Shown: positions 45,118 through 54,760, counted from the stretch's first letter. The stretch: DNA of 64,000 nucleotides from Acinetobacter colistiniresistens (GCF_024582815.1 NZ_CP102099.1:186001-250000); one strand, 5' to 3'. Notes: generated by a model not told the origin, from the letters alone. Numbers and translations are program-made.

Positions 45118-46581
45118 ATGACTGTTTATAACAAATTAAAAATTGCCATTTTAGCCATACTTTCATCGCAACATCTTTATGCAATTACACTTGATCCATT
45201 ACAAATCCAGTCTGCACCTGGTGAATTACTGTATGCGGAAATGGGCTTTCACCAAGCCGATAACAACTCGAAATTAGAGGTGAGTCTAGCAACCCCAGAA
45301 GATTTACTGATGCTTGGTGCTGCACATCAGCCACCATCTAGTCTTAATTTTTTTACCCGTCGAAATAATCAGGGTGAAGGTGTGATTGTGATCACCTCTT
45401 CACGCCCCATGACGGATACCGAACTGAATATTATTGTAAAAATTCAAGAAGGCGGCGCATCTCATTTAAAACATATCCGCCAGCCGATGCGTCAAATTGC
45501 AAAAGCACCCTTAGCCAAAAATACCAATGAAAAATCACTGACGCCTCAATTTATTGTCAGTGAAAAAGACATCGCCTTAAATCTACCGGAAAGTACCCGC
45601 TTTAATGTCGCAAATGCAGGTCCCCAAGAAGTCAATAAAAAACAAGAAACACTTTTAAATGCCCCATTTGCACTCCCCCCTGTATTAGAAACATCAAAAT
45701 CTTCTGCATCGGTACCTGAAGTGAGTGCTGTTTCAATTGCCGCACCTGTTCAAGTCCAAACAACCGCACATTCTGCAGCTGTACCACAGCCAGCAATGCC
45801 AGCCCCAGACAAAGTAAAACAGCAACCAGAAGCAGCCCCTCTCAAGCAAGAAACCGCTCAGACTGCGAATGCTGCAACCCACAGCAAACCCAATACGGCA
45901 TTGGATGAAGAACTGAAAGCAGCTCCAATCAAGCCAACGGAAACCAAAGAAAAAAATAAAATAGCAGATCAGGTCAAAGAAACGGCCAAAACGGTCAAAA
46001 AGAAGACTCCTGCAACCCCAGCACCAGACACTGAAAAAAATCAACAACATGTGGTGCAGCGCAATGAATCGTTATGGAGTATTGCTCAACGTATTGCGGG
46101 ACAAACGCAGCAGCCTGTTGCTCAGGTGATGAACCAAATCAAACTACAAAATGAGCATGCCTTTATTGGTGGCAATGCCAACCGACTCAGACAAGGTTCT
46201 CATTTAAACTTTAATCTTAGCGCAACATCTGCTCAGCAAAATAAAAACAGCAATCAAATTGCAGCACAAACACAGCGTCCTGTCACAGGAAAAGCCAAAT
46301 ATCGTTTGCAACAGGCAGAAATGTCATTGGTTGCAGAAAGTAATCAAGATGCGAGTACTGGAAGTGCCAAAAAAGACACATTACAGCAAAAAACCAGTGC
46401 TGACTTATCATTAAAAGTTATGACAGCACGGGAAAAAACCGTTACATTACAAAGAAACGTAACACAGTTAGAATCGGCACTACGTCAGAAGGAACAACGT
46501 ATTCAGCTGTTAAATGCCCGGCTTGCCGAGTTACAAGATCAGTTGAAAGCGCAGCAACAAACTAAAAAGCCAACACACTAG
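45118..46581 (+). CDS. FimV N-terminal half (exported, LysM)
   Basis: A 487-residue periplasmic protein: signal peptide, then the FimV N-terminal domain with TLDPLQIQSAPGELLYAEM (about 23-41) and FTRRNNQGEGVIVITSS, a long Ala/Pro/Lys-rich linker, a LysM-like peptidoglycan-binding domain (about 308-365, VVQRNESLWSIAQRI), and a C-terminal coiled coil ending in PTH. Pseudomonas FimV continues into a membrane segment here, but this protein stops. The position after asd and before truA matches fimV. See the split-FimV finding. Confidence 0.85.
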   Translation: MTVYNKLKIAILAILSSQHLYAITLDPLQIQSAPGELLYAEMGFHQADNNSKLEVSLATPEDLLMLGAAHQPPSSLNFFTRRNNQGEGVIVITSSRPMTDTELNIIVKIQEGGASHLKHIRQPMRQIAKAPLAKNTNEKSLTPQFIVSEKDIALNLPESTRFNVANAGPQEVNKKQETLLNAPFALPPVLETSKSSASVPEVSAVSIAAPVQVQTTAHSAAVPQPAMPAPDKVKQQPEAAPLKQETAQTANAATHSKPNTALDEELKAAPIKPTETKEKNKIADQVKETAKTVKKKTPATPAPDTEKNQQHVVQRNESLWSIAQRIAGQTQQPVAQVMNQIKLQNEHAFIGGNANRLRQGSHLNFNLSATSAQQNKNSNQIAAQTQRPVTGKAKYRLQQAEMSLVAESNQDASTGSAKKDTLQQKTSADLSLKVMTAREKTVTLQRNVTQLESALRQKEQRIQLLNARLAELQDQLKAQQQTKKPTH

Positions 46582-46642
46582 GTTACGAGAAGATTCTCAT
46601 AAATTTGCTTAAAAGCGGCTCTATCTTTAAGGGGTATAGATC

Positions 46643-47899
46643 ATGTCAACGATAATTATTGTACTGCTGGTCATTGTACTGGTCGTTGCGATCGTTTTAA
46701 AAAAACGTGAAAGCAGTCAAGCCAATGCAACACCGAAAAAAGGTGCGACGAAAGCCACTAAAAAAACCGCAACAAAAACGGCTTCACGCACCACGCTGGT
46801 TCGTGAGGAGCAAGAACTTGCCCCTCAAGTCACAACTGCAATTTCTGAAAGCCTACGCCAACAACTTGAACAGCAAATTCAAAGTGGTCATTTTCAGTCT
46901 GCCGAAGCACAAATCAATCAGGCTTTAAAACAAGATAACTCTCAGCATGAGCTCTATCTGTTTTTATTGGATATCCATTTAAAGCAAAAAGATGATCTAG
47001 CAATCGATCAGTTGATCAAGCACATTCATGCCTTAAAACTAGAAGATATTGCACAAGCGGCTGAAACAAAACATCGAGAATACGAACAGAATAAACAGCC
47101 CGATTCACTCGAATTTAATTTAGCTTCACATAGCTTTCAACAAACACCTGCTTCAGAACCGCAGGCCCAGAGTAAGGTCGCTGACTTCGATGCTTTAGTG
47201 CAAACACCCGCAACACAATCATTTGACAACTTACAGTCAGAATATGTTGCTCCCGCAATCGAAGAACCCAAGCCAGCCGAGCCTGTGCCAGAAGTTCAAC
47301 CACTGGACTTTAATTTTTCCTTCGAGCAGAAAACAGCTGTTGAGCCTGCGCCTACGCCTCCTGCTGAAACACCTGAAAGTAAAGCACAGCAACCACTTGA
47401 GTTTTCTTTTAACTTAGAGCCAACATCGCCCAATACGGAAGAAGCGAAAGTTGAGGAAGCAAAACCTGAACTGGATTTTAACTTTGCCAATTTAGAGCTG
47501 GCATCACAACACACTGCAGAAAAAGCACCTGTTGAAGAAGCTGCGCCAAGTTTAGATTTTAATTTTGAACCTGCCCTAGAAAAAACTGAACAACCCGCGC
47601 CACTTGAAACAACAGAATTTTCATTTGACCTTGCAGAACCTGCCAAAGTTGAAACACAACCCGAGGTTATCGCTGCTGTTACTGCACCTAGACCTGCCAC
47701 TACGGTTCATGACCCATTGGCACAGTCATTCCCTGATCTGCAACAGCTTGATGAAGCACAGCTGAATTTAGAACTTGCAGCGCAGTATATTGAACTGGGT
47801 GCTTATGACTCTGCCCGAGAATTATTAAAAAACACACCGTCGTTGAATTCAGCGCAACAACAACAGGCAGAAAATTTACTGAATAAAATAGCTTCCTGA
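46643..47899 (+). CDS. FimV C-terminal half (membrane-anchored, FimV-TPR)
   Basis: A 418-residue protein that begins with a membrane anchor (2-19, STIIIVLLVIVLVVAIVL), then a basic patch, helical repeats, five short DF-x-F repeats (about 220-328) and a C-terminal FimV-type TPR helix pair (about 373-400, LNLELAAQYIELGAYDSARELL). This corresponds to the transmembrane and cytoplasmic half of Pseudomonas FimV. Its own AAGGGG site 61 bp after the upstream stop shows it is translated separately. Confidence 0.85.
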   Translation: MSTIIIVLLVIVLVVAIVLKKRESSQANATPKKGATKATKKTATKTASRTTLVREEQELAPQVTTAISESLRQQLEQQIQSGHFQSAEAQINQALKQDNSQHELYLFLLDIHLKQKDDLAIDQLIKHIHALKLEDIAQAAETKHREYEQNKQPDSLEFNLASHSFQQTPASEPQAQSKVADFDALVQTPATQSFDNLQSEYVAPAIEEPKPAEPVPEVQPLDFNFSFEQKTAVEPAPTPPAETPESKAQQPLEFSFNLEPTSPNTEEAKVEEAKPELDFNFANLELASQHTAEKAPVEEAAPSLDFNFEPALEKTEQPAPLETTEFSFDLAEPAKVETQPEVIAAVTAPRPATTVHDPLAQSFPDLQQLDEAQLNLELAAQYIELGAYDSARELLKNTPSLNSAQQQQAENLLNKIAS

Positions 47900-47917
47900 A
47901 TTTGATCAGTCTAATAT

Positions 47918-47944
47918 AAGCAGTCTCTCAGACTGCTTTTTTTA
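47918..47944 (+). terminator. Terminator after the FimV genes
   Basis: AAGCAGTCT and AGACTGCTT arms around CTC, followed by TTTTT that runs into the next start codon. Confidence 0.75.
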
Positions 47945-48912
47945 TGATGAAAACAATCGCTTTAATTTATATGGGTGGGACGTTTGGTTGTATTGGTGAA
48001 CCGCTGATGCCAATGCCTGAACACGATTTTTTGCCTTTATTAAGTAAGGTGATTCCGCCTCATTTACAAGTCGAATGTTTTGCTGCACCGAGCATTCAAG
48101 ACAGTAGTGCCTGCACAGCAACAGATTGGTTAAAACTGGTACAACAAATTCAACAATTACAGCTGCAAGGTTTCCATCATTTTGTGATTATTCATGGAAC
48201 CGACACCTTAAGTTATGCCGCAGCGACCTTGGCACGTTTCCTTGGACACTCTTGCCATGCCATTATTACAGGTAGCCAATATCCCTTATTGAATATTGAA
48301 GGCAATGATACCCGCGAATTCACCGACGCCATTGGCAACCTTTATCTCGCATTGGAACAGGTCCTTGCCTTGCCAACGGGCGTTTATCTCGCCTTCCATG
48401 AGCAGGTCTTTCATGCACAAACGACGTTAAAAGCCCACACCACTGAATTAGATGCCTTCGTTGGCGTTAAAGCAGAGCAAAGCTGTGATATCGCAGCTGA
48501 TTCTTTTATTGTCCAAAATGAACACATTGAGCAAGCCGCTCGACTCAGCATCCTGAATCTGATGTTGCAGCCAATCGCAAAAGAACAGCTCATTTTACAG
48601 TTAAACAATCTTTTACTTGCCCCACCCAACTTTCTCGTCTTACAGGGTTTTGGTACCGGGAATATTGCCGTAAATGACGAAATACTCGAATTATTCGAGG
48701 CATGCTATCAAAAACAGTGTCTGCCAATCATCAGTACGCAAGTCACTTTTGGACAACTTGATCAACGCTATGCCGTGAGCTCATGGATTCAATCTGCTAA
48801 AGTTTTGGTCAATGATAGTCATAGTCATGCTGATTTGTATGCAAAAGCCTTGCAAATGTATTTAAAATACCCGACCCATGAACAATGGTTCGAACATTGG
48901 CATCAACACTAA
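47944..48912 (+). CDS. Asparaginase (type I-like)
   Basis: A 322-residue asparaginase. The first active-site Thr is T13 in MGGTFGCIGE, and the second lies in VIIHGTDTLSYAAATL. There is no signal peptide, pointing to a cytoplasmic AnsA-type enzyme. Two ATG codons (47944, 47947) directly follow a terminator T-run, with no Shine-Dalgarno sequence. It interrupts the usual fimV-truA neighbourhood. Confidence 0.88.
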   Translation: MMKTIALIYMGGTFGCIGEPLMPMPEHDFLPLLSKVIPPHLQVECFAAPSIQDSSACTATDWLKLVQQIQQLQLQGFHHFVIIHGTDTLSYAAATLARFLGHSCHAIITGSQYPLLNIEGNDTREFTDAIGNLYLALEQVLALPTGVYLAFHEQVFHAQTTLKAHTTELDAFVGVKAEQSCDIAADSFIVQNEHIEQAARLSILNLMLQPIAKEQLILQLNNLLLAPPNFLVLQGFGTGNIAVNDEILELFEACYQKQCLPIISTQVTFGQLDQRYAVSSWIQSAKVLVNDSHSHADLYAKALQMYLKYPTHEQWFEHWHQH

Positions 48913-48928
48913 TTTTTGAGGTTAAAAC

Positions 48929-49726
48929 ATGCAACGTTATGCAATTGGTATTGAATTTTGCGGTACTCAATACCGTGGTTGGCAAACCCAACAGGCTGGC
49001 GTTGTAACTGTTCAGGAAACCCTAGAACAAGTCCTGAGCCGCATTGCCAATGAGCCGATCATTTTGCATGGCGCTGGACGAACTGACGCAGGCGTACATG
49101 CAACCAATATGGTGGCGCACTTCGACACCGAAGCCATTCGCCCGGAACAGGGCTGGATTCGTGGTGCCAATAGCCAACTGCCCAAAGATATTTCAATCCA
49201 GTGGATCAAGCGTATGGATGAAAATTTCCATGCACGCTTTAAAGCCGTGGCACGCCGCTATCGTTATGTGGTGTATAACGCACCAACTCGCCCAGCCTTA
49301 ATGTACAAGCAAGTCACCCATCTTTACCAAACCCTTGATGTACAAAAGATGATTACGGCAGCTGCAAAATTCGAGGGCACGCATAATTTCGAGACTTTCC
49401 GAGCGGCAGCCTGTCAGTCCAACCAACCTGTACGCCATGTAAGCCACTGTCGCTTATTCGAGCATGGCCGCTATCTGGTCTTAGATATTCAAGCGGATGG
49501 CTTCTTGCACCATATGGTCCGCAACATCATGGGCTGTTTACTTGAAATCGGACAAGGTCAGTATGAAATCGACCATATTGATAGCATGTTTGCCGCTGAA
49601 GATCGGACGGCTGCAGGCATTACCGCCCCACCTGATGGCTTATATTTTATTCAGTCTTATTATCCAGATGAATTCGACTTACCACAGCTGCCTTTGGGTC
49701 CACACTGGTTGAATCTGCCTAAATAA
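48929..49726 (+). CDS. truA: tRNA pseudouridine synthase A
   Basis: A 265-residue enzyme that isomerises U38-40 in the anticodon arm. The nucleophile is D53 in GAGRTDAGVHA, and the FHARFKAVARRYRY and FLHHMVRNIMG motifs are present. GAGG is before the ATG and the gene starts 16 bp after the asparaginase. Its position near fimV and asd matches Pseudomonas. Confidence 0.96.
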   Translation: MQRYAIGIEFCGTQYRGWQTQQAGVVTVQETLEQVLSRIANEPIILHGAGRTDAGVHATNMVAHFDTEAIRPEQGWIRGANSQLPKDISIQWIKRMDENFHARFKAVARRYRYVVYNAPTRPALMYKQVTHLYQTLDVQKMITAAAKFEGTHNFETFRAAACQSNQPVRHVSHCRLFEHGRYLVLDIQADGFLHHMVRNIMGCLLEIGQGQYEIDHIDSMFAAEDRTAAGITAPPDGLYFIQSYYPDEFDLPQLPLGPHWLNLPK

Positions 49727-49759
49727 AAAAAAGCCTTATCAGATCGATAAGGCTTTTTT
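49726..49759. terminator. Bidirectional terminator
   Basis: AAAAGCCTTATC and GATAAGGCTTTT arms around AGATC, between convergent truA and the AraC gene. Confidence 0.9.
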
Positions 49760-49771
49760 CTTTAGAAGCAT

Positions 49772-50779
49772 TTAACGTTGTTTACGCTTACGATATTCAA
49801 CAGGTGTTTCATTGGTCCAACGCTTAAAGGCGCGGTAAAAAGTACTTGGCTCAGAGAAACCGGTTAAATAGACAATCCGCTCTACACTTTCATTGGTATT
49901 CGCCAATAACTTTTTTGCCAAACGGCAGCGATAATCAGAAAGAATTTGCTGAAAACTGGTATTGGCTTCGCTGAGTTGGGTTCTTAAACGACGTGGCGTG
50001 ATATTGAGTTGTGCCGCCACTGTTTCTAGCGTGGTTTCACCACTTTCCAGTGTTGAGCCAATGGCACGACGCACTTCACCTACCAAGTCATAGCGCGCCA
50101 ATTCTTGTAATTTTTCAATCGCCAATTGCTCATGCAATTGTAGTAATTCTGGCTCTGCTTGCCACAATGGATAATCCAGCACTGCCGCATCAAAATAAAG
50201 GCGGGTTTCTTTTTGTCCTAAACTGACAGGACAGCCATAGACACGGAAGTATTCATCATCCGTCGCACCTTCATGAAAGTTAAAGTCGATATAAATGGGA
50301 TGAAACTGCCCTTCAGTAATAAATTTAAAGAAGCGTAAAATGCCTGACATGGCACATTCAGAAAAATGGCGGTTAACCAGATTATCAGGCCAATACTGCT
50401 CACCATTACTTAAATAACAGCGACCATCCTCAATCACCAATTTGGCATCAAAGGCATCACTAATCAGACGTTGATAGGCCAAGGCACGTTTCAGGCCTTC
50501 ACCAAAAGTCTCACTGCTGATAAATAGGTGTTCAATCACCTGGCCACGATAAAGGGGTAAGTGTTCACCGAGATGAAGTCCAATATCAGGATCATTACTG
50601 ACATCCTGTGCAGCAATCCAGAAGGCATTCTGTGCACTTAATGGCGTTCTTGCATTGGTATCTACCTGATTTAATGCAACCCCTGCCTTTGTTAAAATCT
50701 CTTCAGTTGGTAATCCTGCTTTACGAATTGCCTGATAACCAAAGCGCAATACAACTGATGCATCTGTTAGCTGACCCAC
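49772..50779 (-). CDS. AraC-family transcriptional regulator
   Basis: A 335-residue regulator with an N-terminal Arabinose_bd/OruR-like ligand domain and a C-terminal HTH_18 domain (about 235-330): SVERIVYLTGFSEPSTFYRAFKRWTNETPVEYRK is the second HTH, given here in family motif parts. The start is a GTG at 50779 with AGGG upstream. It runs convergent to truA and is divergent from infA, with no evident target nearby. Confidence 0.9.
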   Translation of the reverse strand: MGQLTDASVVLRFGYQAIRKAGLPTEEILTKAGVALNQVDTNARTPLSAQNAFWIAAQDVSNDPDIGLHLGEHLPLYRGQVIEHLFISSETFGEGLKRALAYQRLISDAFDAKLVIEDGRCYLSNGEQYWPDNLVNRHFSECAMSGILRFFKFITEGQFHPIYIDFNFHEGATDDEYFRVYGCPVSLGQKETRLYFDAAVLDYPLWQAEPELLQLHEQLAIEKLQELARYDLVGEVRRAIGSTLESGETTLETVAAQLNITPRRLRTQLSEANTSFQQILSDYRCRLAKKLLANTNESVERIVYLTGFSEPSTFYRAFKRWTNETPVEYRKRKQR

Positions 50780-50947
50780 GCAATGCCCTTCCCTGTAGAT
50801 ACGTTATTATGACAATGAACAACAATTTTAGATTAACGTTGATTGACCAAAGTGACAACAATATTCTGCTTATTTTGTTAAAAAAATTCCTAAATTGTCT
50901 GACAGTTTCTTTCGGTTAATATCTGACAGCCTCTCACCGACTTGATC

Positions 50948-50976
50948 TTGTAAATTTTAAATAAATTGACTATAAT
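50948..50976 (+). promoter_or_regulatory. Promoter of infA
   Basis: TTGTAA (50948-50953), 17-bp spacer, TATAAT (50971-50976), about 33 bp upstream of the infA start. Confidence 0.65.
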
Positions 50977-51009
50977 TTGCGCCTTCCCAATTTGATCATC
51001 AGGTAGGCT

Positions 51010-51231
51010 ATGGCCAATAAAGAGGAACTCATTGAGTTCGAAGGCGTTGTCACCGAAACGCTTCCTAATACGATGTTCCGTGTACGTTTAGAAAACGGTC
51101 ACGAAGTTATTGCTCACATTTCTGGTAAAATGCGTAAACACTATATCCGTATTTTAACAGGTGACAGTGTAAAAGTTGAAATGACTCCTTATGATTTGAC
51201 CAAGGGTCGTATCACTTATCGTGCGCGCTAA
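51010..51231 (+). CDS. infA: Translation initiation factor IF-1
   Basis: The 73-residue S1-fold protein binds the 30S A-site during initiation. It reads [20 protein letters not shown] and later [20 protein letters not shown] (family alignment in parts). It is monocistronic with its own promoter and terminator. Confidence 0.97.
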   Translation: MANKEELIEFEGVVTETLPNTMFRVRLENGHEVIAHISGKMRKHYIRILTGDSVKVEMTPYDLTKGRITYRAR

Positions 51232-51247
51232 GTCAGATTAGTGAATG

Positions 51248-51277
51248 CAAAAAAGCCACATTATGTGGCTTTTTTTA
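51248..51277. terminator. Bidirectional terminator
   Basis: AAAAAAGCCACA and TGTGGCTTTTTT arms, between infA and a convergent gene. Confidence 0.9.
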
Positions 51278-51293
51278 TTGCGCTTATGCCGAT

Positions 51294-51665
51294 TTATTCA
51301 CTTAAACGCGTGGTTTTACAGCCGATCGTCTGACACTCACGGATACGGTCCTGTAACCAGTTATTCCGTTCTTGTGTCGTCGTAAGACGGCACTGTACAT
51401 TGACTGAGCTTCTTTCATCATTGGTGCATTCAGCATCGCGATGGCGAATCCAGGCCAGTTGTGATTTTTTCAAAATTTTTTGTTGTGTTTCATTGAGCTG
51501 TTTACGTAATTGCTGATAATTTTTATTTAAATCAGCATCCGCACTGGCATAAACTTTATTGGTACAGTAAATGTCATCATAGGTGTTGCGCGCATTATCA
51601 CAATTATCTGCATAACTGAATGTTGCCACTGCCCCACAAATTAAACCAAATATTATTTTGCGCAT
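51294..51665 (-). CDS. LprI-family (DUF1311) secreted protein
   Basis: A 123-residue exported protein: signal peptide (about 1-19, FGLICGAVATFSYA) and an LprI domain with paired Cys (DNCDNARNTYDDIYC, then SQLAWIRHRDAEC). LprI relatives inhibit C-type lysozyme, so a defence against host or phage lysozyme is possible. Nothing near it supports the role further. Confidence 0.8.
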   Translation of the reverse strand: MRKIIFGLICGAVATFSYADNCDNARNTYDDIYCTNKVYASADADLNKNYQQLRKQLNETQQKILKKSQLAWIRHRDAECTNDERSSVNVQCRLTTTQERNNWLQDRIRECQTIGCKTTRLSE

Positions 51666-51813
51666 GAATTTGTCCAAATCGTTTAGTTATAATAACTATC
51701 TAAGCATATTTTTATTCGCTTGAACATTCCCCGAAAGTAGACAAGTTCGTATCTTTTTGTCTTTGCATTATTAGAATGTTCACGTACATTTATCACTGAT
51801 AAATAGGGAAATT

Positions 51814-52206
51814 ATGATGAAAAATTATAAAATGTATCTCGCTGCTACACTCCTTATCTTGCAGGGATGTGCAACGCCAGGAATGCAATCTGTTCAACTA
51901 CAGGATTATTTACAACCTTATCTAGGTCAGCCTGCCGACCAGATTCAGCAGAATCTGGATCTTAGAAACTTAGGCTTTCAGACGTTAAAACAACCGCAGA
52001 GAAACAATCAAAATTTAATTTTTACCATACTTCGTCCAATTAATATCCCTGTACCAATGAATATGGGGATTTCAGATGGCTCCCGTCTTTCAACTAACAT
52101 GACTTATGGCCAATCTTATGATGTTAACTTTTACTGCCATATTATTTTCGAGCTTGATCAGCAGCAAATCGCGCGCGCGATTCGTTATGAAGGCAAAGCC
52201 TGCTAA
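51814..52206 (+). CDS. Small lipoprotein of unknown function
   Basis: A 130-residue lipoprotein: signal peptide and lipobox LQGC (C19). The short mature part (PADQIQQNLDLRNLG and a YDVNFYCHIIFEL strand) matches no family I know. AGGG is before the ATG. Its terminator follows and is shared with leuB. Confidence 0.75.
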   Translation: MMKNYKMYLAATLLILQGCATPGMQSVQLQDYLQPYLGQPADQIQQNLDLRNLGFQTLKQPQRNNQNLIFTILRPINIPVPMNMGISDGSRLSTNMTYGQSYDVNFYCHIIFELDQQQIARAIRYEGKAC

Positions 52207-52215
52207 TCAAAGCAA

Positions 52216-52247
52216 TAAAAAAACGCAGCTGTTGCTGCGTTTTTTAT
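52216..52247. terminator. Bidirectional terminator
   Basis: AAAAAACGCAG and CTGCGTTTTTT arms, between the lipoprotein and leuB. Confidence 0.9.
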
Positions 52248-52259
52248 GATCAGGGCTAG

Positions 52260-53339
52260 TTAGTTCAATGCCGCAACCACAGCCTCACCCATGGCATCGG
52301 TACCCACCTTGGTCATGCCTTCAGACATGATATCTCCAGTACGTAAGCCTTGATCTAAAACCTGCCCCACCGCATCTTCAATGGCTTTGGCCGCAGCTTC
52401 TTCGCGGAAGGTATAACGCAACATCATCGCCACTGAAAGTACAGTTGCCAATGGATTGGCAATATTCTGCCCTGCAATATCCGGTGCAGAGCCATGACAT
52501 GGTTCATACATGCCTTTACCCTGTTCATCCAGTGAGGCTGAAGGCAACATGCCAATTGAACCTGTTAACATTGCCGCTTCATCTGACAAGATATCACCAA
52601 ACAAATTGCCTGTAACAATCACATCAAACTGCTTAGGTGCACGAACCAATTGCATCGCAGCATTATCCACATACATGTGCGATAACTGGATATTCGGATA
52701 CTGTGCCTGCTGAAGGTCAGTAACGGTTTGTTTCCATAATTCAGTCACTTCAAGTACATTGGCTTTATCAACTGAACATACTTTGCCGCCACGTAATCCC
52801 GCCAGCTCAAAAGCCACTTTGGCGATACGCTTAATTTCACTTTCTGAATAAACGTCAGTGTTATAACCTTGCTTCTCACCATTCTCGAGTTCACGAATAC
52901 CACGCGGTTGACCAAAGTAGATCCCGCCGGTTAATTCACGAACGATCAGAATATCCAGACCAGCAACGATTTCTGGCTTTAGGCTTGATGCATCCGCCAA
53001 CTGTGGGTAAAGAATTGCAGGGCGTAAGTTGGCGAATAAATTCAATTCACTACGGATTTTTAATAAGCCGCGTTCTGGGCGAATTGAACGTTCGATACTA
53101 TCCCACTTAGGACCACCAACCGCCCCCAGTAAAATCGCATCGGCTTTTTTTGCCTGCTCACTGGTTACCGCTGGATAGGGTTCACCATGCGCATCAATTG
53201 CAGAACCACCGAGTAGCCCATGTTCCCATGTCAAACCTAGATTAAATTTATCATTGACCTTGGTTAAAACTCGTTCAGCAGCAGCTACGATTTCAGGGCC
53301 AATGCCATCACCCGCCAAAATTAAAATATGTTTAGACAT
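52260..53339 (-). CDS. leuB: 3-isopropylmalate dehydrogenase
   Basis: A 359-residue enzyme oxidising 3-isopropylmalate in leucine synthesis. The N-terminal [15 protein letters not shown], the [10 protein letters not shown] motif and the Asp/metal region [15 protein letters not shown] are clear. Last gene of the leu cluster; the lipoprotein gene lies 46 bp upstream. Confidence 0.97.
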   Translation of the reverse strand: MSKHILILAGDGIGPEIVAAAERVLTKVNDKFNLGLTWEHGLLGGSAIDAHGEPYPAVTSEQAKKADAILLGAVGGPKWDSIERSIRPERGLLKIRSELNLFANLRPAILYPQLADASSLKPEIVAGLDILIVRELTGGIYFGQPRGIRELENGEKQGYNTDVYSESEIKRIAKVAFELAGLRGGKVCSVDKANVLEVTELWKQTVTDLQQAQYPNIQLSHMYVDNAAMQLVRAPKQFDVIVTGNLFGDILSDEAAMLTGSIGMLPSASLDEQGKGMYEPCHGSAPDIAGQNIANPLATVLSVAMMLRYTFREEAAAKAIEDAVGQVLDQGLRTGDIMSEGMTKVGTDAMGEAVVAALN

Positions 53340-53385
53340 TTATTGTTCCAGTTTCCCTATGCGCAGCGTTGATACTGCGAGCCGA

Positions 53386-53961
53386 TTAAATCTTTTTCTC
53401 AACAAATTCGCCTAAACCTGTGCTGACATCAAAAGGACGGCAGAAACGGCGAATCGTATGTTGCCCTTGTTGTAAATCTACACATAACGGATCAGGCACA
53501 GAAACGTTAATTAAACTGCCTGAACGACGTGTTCGGTCTCGGTACATTTTAAAGGTATAGTTCACATGCGGTTTAAATGCATGAATCACATGAAAAGTCT
53601 CAGCACGATCAGGAGAAATCGGATAGAAGCGAATCACAACTTCATATTGCTTGGCGGGTACACTCAGGTAAACTTGCTGTTTACGGCTAAATACGGAACC
53701 ATGCAAACGTACAATGCCACGTTCCATCGCTTGTTTGCTAATCCGATGATTTTTAGCATCAATGACTGCAATATCACCGATTCGCTCAAACTCACAATTC
53801 TCAACACCTGAACAATATAAAGTTGTGTTGTCCGCCTTACTTTCCAATGTGTTTTGTGCGATACGAACCTGATCCACCACATTGGGTGCGTTTTGACATG
53901 CAGTCAAAGCCGTCGCAACACCTAGACACAGTAAAATACTGCGAGCGAGTCTTCTTTTCAT
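53386..53961 (-). CDS. Lipoprotein inside the leu cluster
   Basis: A 191-residue lipoprotein: signal peptide with lipobox LTAC (C22), then a beta-rich domain with several Cys (LYCSGVENCEFERIGD). No family match. It sits between leuD and leuB on the same strand with gaps of 136 and 46 bp; the 136-bp gap has a long inverted repeat and could hold its own promoter. It has no plausible role in leucine synthesis. Confidence 0.75.
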   Translation of the reverse strand: MKRRLARSILLCLGVATALTACQNAPNVVDQVRIAQNTLESKADNTTLYCSGVENCEFERIGDIAVIDAKNHRISKQAMERGIVRLHGSVFSRKQQVYLSVPAKQYEVVIRFYPISPDRAETFHVIHAFKPHVNYTFKMYRDRTRRSGSLINVSVPDPLCVDLQQGQHTIRRFCRPFDVSTGLGEFVEKKI

Positions 53962-53982
53962 TATTCAAGCCCAGTCCTCATG

Positions 53983-54030
53983 TCTTGTTAACATGTAAGC
54001 AAAATATTATCCGCTAGCATGTTAACAAGA
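53983..54030. promoter_or_regulatory. 13-bp inverted repeat in the leuD-lipoprotein gap
   Basis: TCTTGTTAACATG (53983-53995) and CATGTTAACAAGA (54018-54030) are perfect inverted arms 22 bp apart; each holds the palindrome TGTTAACA. There is no T-run, so it is more likely an operator pair than a terminator. A TAATAT-like -10 on the minus strand lies between the arms. Confidence 0.55.
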
Positions 54031-54097
54031 GTTCAATCTCTGCGCTATGCCTATATTAAAAATGTCCAAAACACAATCTTGTTTCGTTTACCCAAAC

Positions 54098-54748
54098 CTA
54101 AGCCTGAATATCTTGAAACACCCATGGACGCGCTTGTTTTGCCTTGGCTTCAAAAGCACGAATATCATCTGCAACCTGTAAGGTTAAGCCAATATCATCC
54201 AATCCATTCAATAAACAGTGTTTACGGAAAGGATCAATTTCAAATTGAAAGGCTTCACCTGTCGGGGTTCGTACTTCCTGTGCATCCAGATCGATGGTCA
54301 ATTGATAGCCTTCGGTCTCGGCACATTCCTTAAATAACTGATCGACCGTTTCCTCAGATAAAATCACAGGTAACATGCCATTTTTAAAACAGTTATTAAA
54401 GAAAATATCGGCAAAGCTAGGTGCAATCACCGTGCGGAAGCCATATTCATTCAACGCCCAAGGTGCATGCTCACGGCTTGAACCACAACCGAAATTGCTT
54501 CGTGCCAATAAAATACTTGAACCTTGGTAACGCGGTTTATTCAACACAAACTCAGGGTTTTTCGGGCGTTTGCTAATGTCTTGACCCAAATAGCCCTCAT
54601 CCAAATAACGCAATTCATCAAATAAGTTATCGCCGAAACCTGTACGTTTAATCGATTTCAAAAACTGTTTTGGAATGATTAAGTCGGTATCGACATTGGC
54701 ACGATCCAAAGGTGCGACAACGCCTTGTTCTATGGTATATTTTTTCAT
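54098..54748 (-). CDS. leuD: 3-isopropylmalate dehydratase small subunit
   Basis: A 216-residue subunit that forms the heterodimer with LeuC. Family motifs are [15 protein letters not shown] near the start and [24 protein letters not shown] precedes the ATG, and it starts 12 bp after leuC, so the two are cotranslated from one message. Confidence 0.96.
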   Translation of the reverse strand: MKKYTIEQGVVAPLDRANVDTDLIIPKQFLKSIKRTGFGDNLFDELRYLDEGYLGQDISKRPKNPEFVLNKPRYQGSSILLARSNFGCGSSREHAPWALNEYGFRTVIAPSFADIFFNNCFKNGMLPVILSEETVDQLFKECAETEGYQLTIDLDAQEVRTPTGEAFQFEIDPFRKHCLLNGLDDIGLTLQVADDIRAFEAKAKQARPWVFQDIQA

Positions 54749-54760
54749 GCTTGTGCTCCC

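Noticed and set aside
50899-50929. Direct repeat TCTGACAG twice, 23 bp apart, near the AraC gene
   Set aside because: Only two short copies; could be an AraC site but not distinguishable from chance.
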